This document shows positions 60,281 to 64,000 of a DNA stretch of 64,000 nt, piece after piece. This DNA is from an uncultured Lachnospiraceae bacterium (GTDB taxonomy: Bacteria > Bacillota > Clostridia > Lachnospirales > Lachnospiraceae). A program made the translations under genes and the position numbers. Where the stretch lies: positions 96,221-160,220 of the forward strand of contig CAJULG010000003.1 of NCBI GenBank assembly GCA_910587045.1. Reading direction: 5' to 3'. How positions within the stretch are numbered: position 1 is the stretch's first letter; each line of letters begins with the position of its first letter. The notes beneath the pieces are model-generated. The model searched no databases. It had not been told where the DNA came from and worked only from the letters and a program-made list of their open reading frames with translations.

Positions 60281-61402
60281 CTAATTCATAGAAGTGTCAT
60301 CATTCTCCCAGGGATTACCGTCCCCGGAAGGCACTTCCTGACTGGCCGGTTCATATTGCGGAATCGCCTTTTCGTCTGAGAAGCGAACCAGTTCACTGAA
60401 GTTCTGCTGGCAGATGGCACTGAGCTGCTCGGTATAGCCCAGTATGATATGAGGCTGGGTCCGGGCAAAGAAATCCAGAACCTCCTGTGCTTCCGCCTCA
60501 TTCTTTGCAGAGATCACACCCTTCTTCCCGTCCCGCAGATGAAAATGCACACTGTATTCTACGGAGGTGCCGGTCTTAATGATACCGTAAGCCTTATAGG
60601 TGGTGGTATGGGTATACTGATATGCCCAGACAATGTCCCGGATCCGGTTCAGATTCCATTTCCACCCGGACCTTGACAGGATATACTTTCGTCCCATGAT
60701 CACGCTCTTTTTATCAAAGCCGGACATCAGGTCAGTCTCGATCTCCTCCGGATTCCAGCCATTCTCCTGTATCGCCTTTTTAACACCCGACACGTCCCGT
60801 CCGGTTATCATCCAGAAGAGCGGGATCATTGCCACGATCAACGCGATTCCGATCGCAATGTAAAAGAAAATATCCCTGTCATTATTCCACTCACTAAACG
60901 GAATGACTGCATATGTATAATCGACGGCATAGCTGGCAACTTCCGCTTCCGTCATAAAGTTGGTATCTGTAAACCATTCGTGGAAATACTGTCGCTCTGT
61001 TGCATCCATCCGGTAGATCATCCCCCGGGTGGAAATCCGGTCTGCAGACATTTCTTCCCGGTCACCGTTAATATAATCCACAGTTTCCTCGATCATCTTC
61101 CAGGCCTGATCCTCATACCGCTTGTTTAAATAGACACCCATATATTCTTCTTCGCCTACAGGTATGACATAGTAAGCTCCTTCCTCATCCTCTGCATAAC
61201 AGCCAAGGATGGCATACAGCTTGCCCCTCACAATCTTTTCTTCCTCTATATCACCGATTGCAAGCTTATTGATATCGTCCCCGGTCAGAAGATAGTCTCT
61301 GGTCTCATCATTTACCAGAAACAGTACGACTGCTGCTGCGAGAGCGGCCAGCATGGTTATGACCATCCCGATTCTGGTCTTTTTCTTCATCCTCTTAAAC
61401 AT
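60281..61402 (-). CDS. Membrane protein of unknown function (DUF6709-like)
   Basis: Not firmly recognised. Two membrane segments (MVITMLAALAAAVVLFLVND, about 13-32, and FFYIAIGIALIVAMIPLFWM, about 178-197) frame an outer domain of about 145 residues. A cytosolic domain (about 200-340) follows, with MGRKYILSRSGWKWNLNRIR and DIVWAYQYTHTTTYKAYGII, and a polar tail. Such DUF6709-type proteins (name from memory) are common in Lachnospiraceae; no function is known. AAGGA lies 7 nt before the ATG. It is co-directional with the thioesterase and with the hemerythrin gene. Confidence 0.65.
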   Translation of the reverse strand: MFKRMKKKTRIGMVITMLAALAAAVVLFLVNDETRDYLLTGDDINKLAIGDIEEEKIVRGKLYAILGCYAEDEEGAYYVIPVGEEEYMGVYLNKRYEDQAWKMIEETVDYINGDREEMSADRISTRGMIYRMDATERQYFHEWFTDTNFMTEAEVASYAVDYTYAVIPFSEWNNDRDIFFYIAIGIALIVAMIPLFWMITGRDVSGVKKAIQENGWNPEEIETDLMSGFDKKSVIMGRKYILSRSGWKWNLNRIRDIVWAYQYTHTTTYKAYGIIKTGTSVEYSVHFHLRDGKKGVISAKNEAEAQEVLDFFARTQPHIILGYTEQLSAICQQNFSELVRFSDEKAIPQYEPASQEVPSGDGNPWENDDTSMN

Positions 61403-61459
61403 AGTGTATTCCTTCTCCTTTTATCCCTTTACGTTTCTTTGAACCATTCTCTGGACATA

Positions 61460-61891
61460 TCAGATGGCGGTATCCGTCTGCGGTTCCACCGCCTGCAGGA
61501 ACCGTTCATGAATCTCCGGAAACATCCGCTTCAACGAAATGGGTCTGCCCTCCTTATCCGTGAAGCAATGCTTGCTTCTCCCGGTAGTACGGAGTTCACC
61601 CGTCTGCTTATCCCGAACCTCATAGCTGACAAAGAATTTTGCACCCGAATATTCTTCAAATCTGGTATAGATCTGTACGGTCTCTCCAAATCTTACCATG
61701 GATTTGTAGCAGCAGCTTACCTCCATTACCGGACTGAGAAAGCCCATCTCTTCGCATTTTCCATAATCGATCCCGATTTCCTTCAGATACTGGATCCTGG
61801 CGGATTCAAACCAGCGGAGATAGTTAGAATGATGTATGATACCCATCTGATCCGTTTCGTAATATTGTGCTTCGTGTTCGTATATTGTCAT
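61460..61891 (-). CDS. Hotdog-fold acyl-CoA thioesterase (YbgC/4HBT type)
   Basis: It hydrolyses acyl-CoA or acyl-ACP. The 143-residue chain has the family signature YYETDQMGIIHHSNYLRWFE (residues 10-29), including the catalytic Asp of the 4HBT/YbgC group. YSGAKFFVSYEVRDKQTGEL forms the central strands. Substrate is unknown. A repeat-filled gap lies upstream. Confidence 0.87.
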   Translation of the reverse strand: MTIYEHEAQYYETDQMGIIHHSNYLRWFESARIQYLKEIGIDYGKCEEMGFLSPVMEVSCCYKSMVRFGETVQIYTRFEEYSGAKFFVSYEVRDKQTGELRTTGRSKHCFTDKEGRPISLKRMFPEIHERFLQAVEPQTDTAI

Positions 61892-61940
61892 CCGTATTCT
61901 CCTTGTTTTATCACATCATTGCTTTTCAGGGTCCCTCCTC

Positions 61941-62098
61941 AGGTTAAAACCGGCTACAGTTGTACTTCCCTACTGTCTGCCTTCAGGACTCCTCCCAGCT
62001 TCGCCGGGCCCCTCCTCAGGTTAAATCCGGCTGCAGTTGTACTTCCCTACTGTCTGCCTTCAGGACTCCTCCCACTACGTGGGCCCCTCCTCAAGGCA
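61941..62098 (-). repeat. Two tandem 77-bp repeats before the thioesterase gene
   Basis: AGGTTAAA starts the unit at 61941 and 62018, exactly 77 bp apart, with few mismatches over CAGTTGTACTTCCCTACTGT and CAGGACTCCTCCC. Parts recur at 52061-52099. The array fills the gap between the thioesterase gene and the HAD gene and touches the 3' end of the latter. Confidence 0.75.
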
Positions 62099-62728
62099 AG
62101 TTCTAACTACCCTTGGAAGTTCGGTCAGGTTGTTGATGACCGGTACATCTGCGTCCACACTCCCGAAGCCATACCCTGCCAGTATGAAGGGGATGCCTGC
62201 CTTGCATGCGGAATCGTAATCGCCCTGAATATCACCCACATATACTGCCTGTTCGAAATGGTTCCGCTCACAGACCAGCCGGATGTTATCTCCTTTTTGG
62301 AGGCCGGTATTCCCGAAGCTTTCATGATCAGAGATATATGGAGAAAGCTTATGGTATTCCAGGAAGGCTTCAATATATCCAACCTGGCAGTTGCTGACAA
62401 CTGCCAGAACATAATTCTTAGACAGTTCCTGCAGAACCTCTTCTACATGGGGGAACAGAAGACCGCCATGCTGACGGATATATTCGTTTTCATAAGCTTC
62501 ACATGTCTTCATGATCTCCCGGATCCGTTCCGGGGTCAGATTCTCTTCCTGAAAGCATCTTCTGCCGATTTCATCCATTGGCAATCCCATGAAGCTCTGC
62601 ATATCCTCTACTGTAATCCTTCGCTTCACATCCGCCTGTTTTGCCAGAACCTCATTCCAGGCTTCCACCACCTGCCTGCTGGAGTCCCATAAGGTCCCGT
62701 CCAGATCAAATAATATTCCTTGTTTCAT
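62075..62728 (-). CDS. HAD superfamily phosphatase (phosphoglycolate phosphatase-like)
   Basis: A cytosolic phosphatase of 217 residues: motif I GILFDLDGTLWDSS with the nucleophile Asp, a cap domain at about 17-90, motif II VVSNCQVG, motif III Lys in NTGLQKGDNIR, and motif IV VYVGDIQGDYDSA. Substrate is not predictable; the Gph-type cap and the size fit small sugar or glycolate phosphates. The last codons run into repeat DNA, so the original C-terminus may have been altered. Confidence 0.87.
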   Translation of the reverse strand: MKQGILFDLDGTLWDSSRQVVEAWNEVLAKQADVKRRITVEDMQSFMGLPMDEIGRRCFQEENLTPERIREIMKTCEAYENEYIRQHGGLLFPHVEEVLQELSKNYVLAVVSNCQVGYIEAFLEYHKLSPYISDHESFGNTGLQKGDNIRLVCERNHFEQAVYVGDIQGDYDSACKAGIPFILAGYGFGSVDADVPVINNLTELPRVVRTCLEEGPT

Positions 62729-62864
62729 ATCATTACCTCATACTGTTTTTCTGATATTGTATCCGTTTTCTGTCTGCTGATTCCTTTTTCCGGACTTCAC
62801 CGGTTCCGGCCCTGCGCAGTCCCGATTCAAATATCGCCAGTTACTGCCTGACAGAATACAACTC

Positions 62865-63239
62865 TTACAGTATTAGATTAGCGGATTCCACCAGAAGATT
62901 TACCAGATTCTGAACAAACTCAGAACCCGGATTGATATAAGTTCCGTAAAATACGATACAACCCGGGATTCCAAGGATGATCGATAAGACCCCCGCTACA
63001 ATGGCCGCAATCGCTCCCGGCGAGCGCTTGCCATCCGGTCTCCTTGCTTTTATTCCAAGCACCAGTCCTATGATACCCAGTATCATACCAAAGCCGATCA
63101 GAGCCAGCGGAAGTCCGGCCAGTGCGACAATACAGGCAATAAAGGACTGCTTTTCTACCTGCTTATACTGTTCCCGTTCCGTACCCTGATAGGGATTGAT
63201 CCGTTGCTTCATGTTCGTCATTTGTTTCTTACTGCCCAT
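62865..63239 (-). CDS. Small membrane protein (DUF4190-like)
   Basis: The 124-residue protein has a polar N-terminus and two or three hydrophobic helices: FIACIVALAGLPLALIGFGM, GIIGLVLGIKARRPDGKRSP and AIAAIVAGVLSIILGIPGCI. The Gly-Lys-Ala-Arg-Arg turn between helices is common in DUF4190-type proteins. Function unknown. It is 23 bp behind the next membrane protein gene. Confidence 0.65.
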   Translation of the reverse strand: MGSKKQMTNMKQRINPYQGTEREQYKQVEKQSFIACIVALAGLPLALIGFGMILGIIGLVLGIKARRPDGKRSPGAIAAIVAGVLSIILGIPGCIVFYGTYINPGSEFVQNLVNLLVESANLIL

Positions 63240-63262
63240 TTATCTCTAACCTCACTTTTTCC

Positions 63263-63652
63263 TTAACTCTGCTGGTTCTCACTGTCCAGTATATGAAACC
63301 TGCCGATCAGCGGCAGCTCCTTTGCCTTGCCCTGTGCTGCGAATACAATCCCTGTAACGGAAAAAGCCAGACTGATCAATGAAATGAGTGGCCCGATGGT
63401 TGCCGCCAGCGCTCCCAGATGAACAGCGCTCAGCAATGCACATACAGCACCACTGGCAGCGCTGAGGACGAGTTCTGTCAGAAATGCGACCATACCTTGG
63501 TTCGCATGAAACTTCGCAAACCTGGATTCCTTTGCCGCCAGCAACGGGATGATAAACAGAAACCCGATATAGCTCAGTATTCCATAAACTTTATTAGCAT
63601 CAATATCCTCCTGCTCCATAGGCAGTTCCCTTGTATTCCAAAATTCATTCAT
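63263..63652 (-). CDS. Small membrane protein (DUF4870/Tic20-like)
   Basis: A 129-residue membrane protein. After a polar start it reads NKVYGILSYIGFLFIIPLLA and ESRFAKFHANQGMVAFLTEL, which is typical of DUF4870/Tic20-like proteins, and then two more helices. Function unknown. It ends LPLIGRFHILDSE, much like the next gene's ELPIIGGLNWFDK, so the two are probably paralogs in one transcript. Confidence 0.7.
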   Translation of the reverse strand: MNEFWNTRELPMEQEDIDANKVYGILSYIGFLFIIPLLAAKESRFAKFHANQGMVAFLTELVLSAASGAVCALLSAVHLGALAATIGPLISLISLAFSVTGIVFAAQGKAKELPLIGRFHILDSENQQS

Positions 63653-63794
63653 AATAACCCCTCCCGGATTCTATCCAGCGATATGCTCTACTATTAATAC
63701 CTTCTATTTCTTTGCTATTGGATAAACATATGACGAAACCAACAAAGCGAAGCACTGGATGCTCCGCTTCATATGTAATGTGATCATTCTTTGG

Positions 63795-64000
63795 TTATTT
63801 GTCAAACCAGTTCAGCCCGCCGATGATCGGAAGTTCCGGATCCGTATCTTCCTGCGAAATCTTGATCAATGCAATGATATCAAATACCAGTGTGATAAGT
63901 GTTCCCACTACCGGAATGATACTGCAGAGTATCAGGACCAATCCCTGTGTCAGACTTGAGCTGATTTCCTTCTTATCCTGGTAACTAAGCAGTGCTACCA
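63795..64000 (-). CDS. Partial small membrane protein, paralog of the neighbour (gene runs off the window)
   Basis: Only the C-terminal 67 residues are visible. They contain two hydrophobic helices (SLTQGLVLILCSIIPVVGTL) and the end DTDPELPIIGGLNWFDK. The ending resembles LPLIGRFHILDS of the neighbouring gene. It is probably another DUF4870-like protein. The start lies beyond position 64000. Confidence 0.6.
   Translation of the reverse strand, partial: VALLSYQDKKEISSSLTQGLVLILCSIIPVVGTLITLVFDIIALIKISQEDTDPELPIIGGLNWFDK

Noticed and set aside
61439..62692. A 417-codon open frame on the plus strand
   Set aside because: It runs antisense through the thioesterase gene, the repeats and the HAD gene; the composition is that of a shadow frame.

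Overview
The window looks like chromosomal DNA of a motile, Gram-positive anaerobe of the Clostridia, most likely a flagellated Lachnospiraceae (Roseburia/Agathobacter-like). The support is the mbl-flgF-flgG-flgJ order known from Firmicutes, sporulation genes (SpoIID- and SpoIIQ-like), a T-box leader on ileS, a GH94 cellobiose phosphorylase, glycogen phosphorylase, and several protein families typical of Lachnospiraceae (DUF4358 and the DUF6033/DUF6240 types; these names are from memory, not searched). No rRNA, tRNA, CRISPR array, prophage or transposase gene was recognised.

Layout. 1-8 kb (minus strand): 5' part of recD2, rod genes flgJ, flgG and flgF behind the actin homologue mbl, a multi-PAS protein without output domain, a DivIVA-like coiled coil and a HIT hydrolase. 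8.6-15.4 kb (minus): a FliS-like chaperone, a short FliD-C-terminus-like protein and six paralogous proteins of unknown function that share one motif (hydrophobic strand, then Met, then D/E-P-E-Y). Sigma-28-type promoter sequences stand before the first gene and again inside the cluster. 15.4-19.5 kb (minus): an AgrC/AgrA-like kinase and LytTR regulator, then flagellin with its own sigma-28 promoter. 19.5-26.6 kb: a hemolysin III family protein, a nitrilase, a very large FliK-like protein and a flotillin.

26.6-41 kb: wall and envelope genes (M23/LysM/G5 peptidase, amidase, SGNH hydrolase with DUF4358 lipoprotein), shikimate kinase, a flavin reductase, a small alarmone-hydrolase-like HD protein, an XRE membrane regulator, an aldose epimerase followed by cellobiose phosphorylase, an acyl carrier protein and a GGDEF-EAL protein whose GGDEF site is degenerate. 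41-46.3 kb: a PerR/Fur-type repressor, then SpoIIQ-like, L,D-transpeptidase and SpoIID genes and a DUF2935 protein. 46.5-64 kb: a small charged protein, glycogen phosphorylase, a GNAT-TetR operon with a clear promoter/operator, an Fe-S aldo/keto reductase, an Lsa-type ABC-F protein with an attenuator-like leader, a RelB-PIN toxin-antitoxin pair, T-box-controlled ileS, a hemerythrin-response regulator fusion, a hotdog thioesterase, a HAD phosphatase and small membrane proteins.

The first 25 kb read as a flagellar accessory region. The best candidate for something undescribed is the 8.6-15.4 kb cluster: a multi-paralog family expressed with late flagellar genes and carrying its own FliS-like and FliD-like proteins. 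This suggests a filament-associated or flagellum-exported set of proteins. The non-coding DNA is also rich: dispersed 92-bp, 122-bp, 77-bp and 51-bp repeats, a 150-nt element with 21-nt inverted ends, and a 25-bp perfect palindrome inside the ileS leader.
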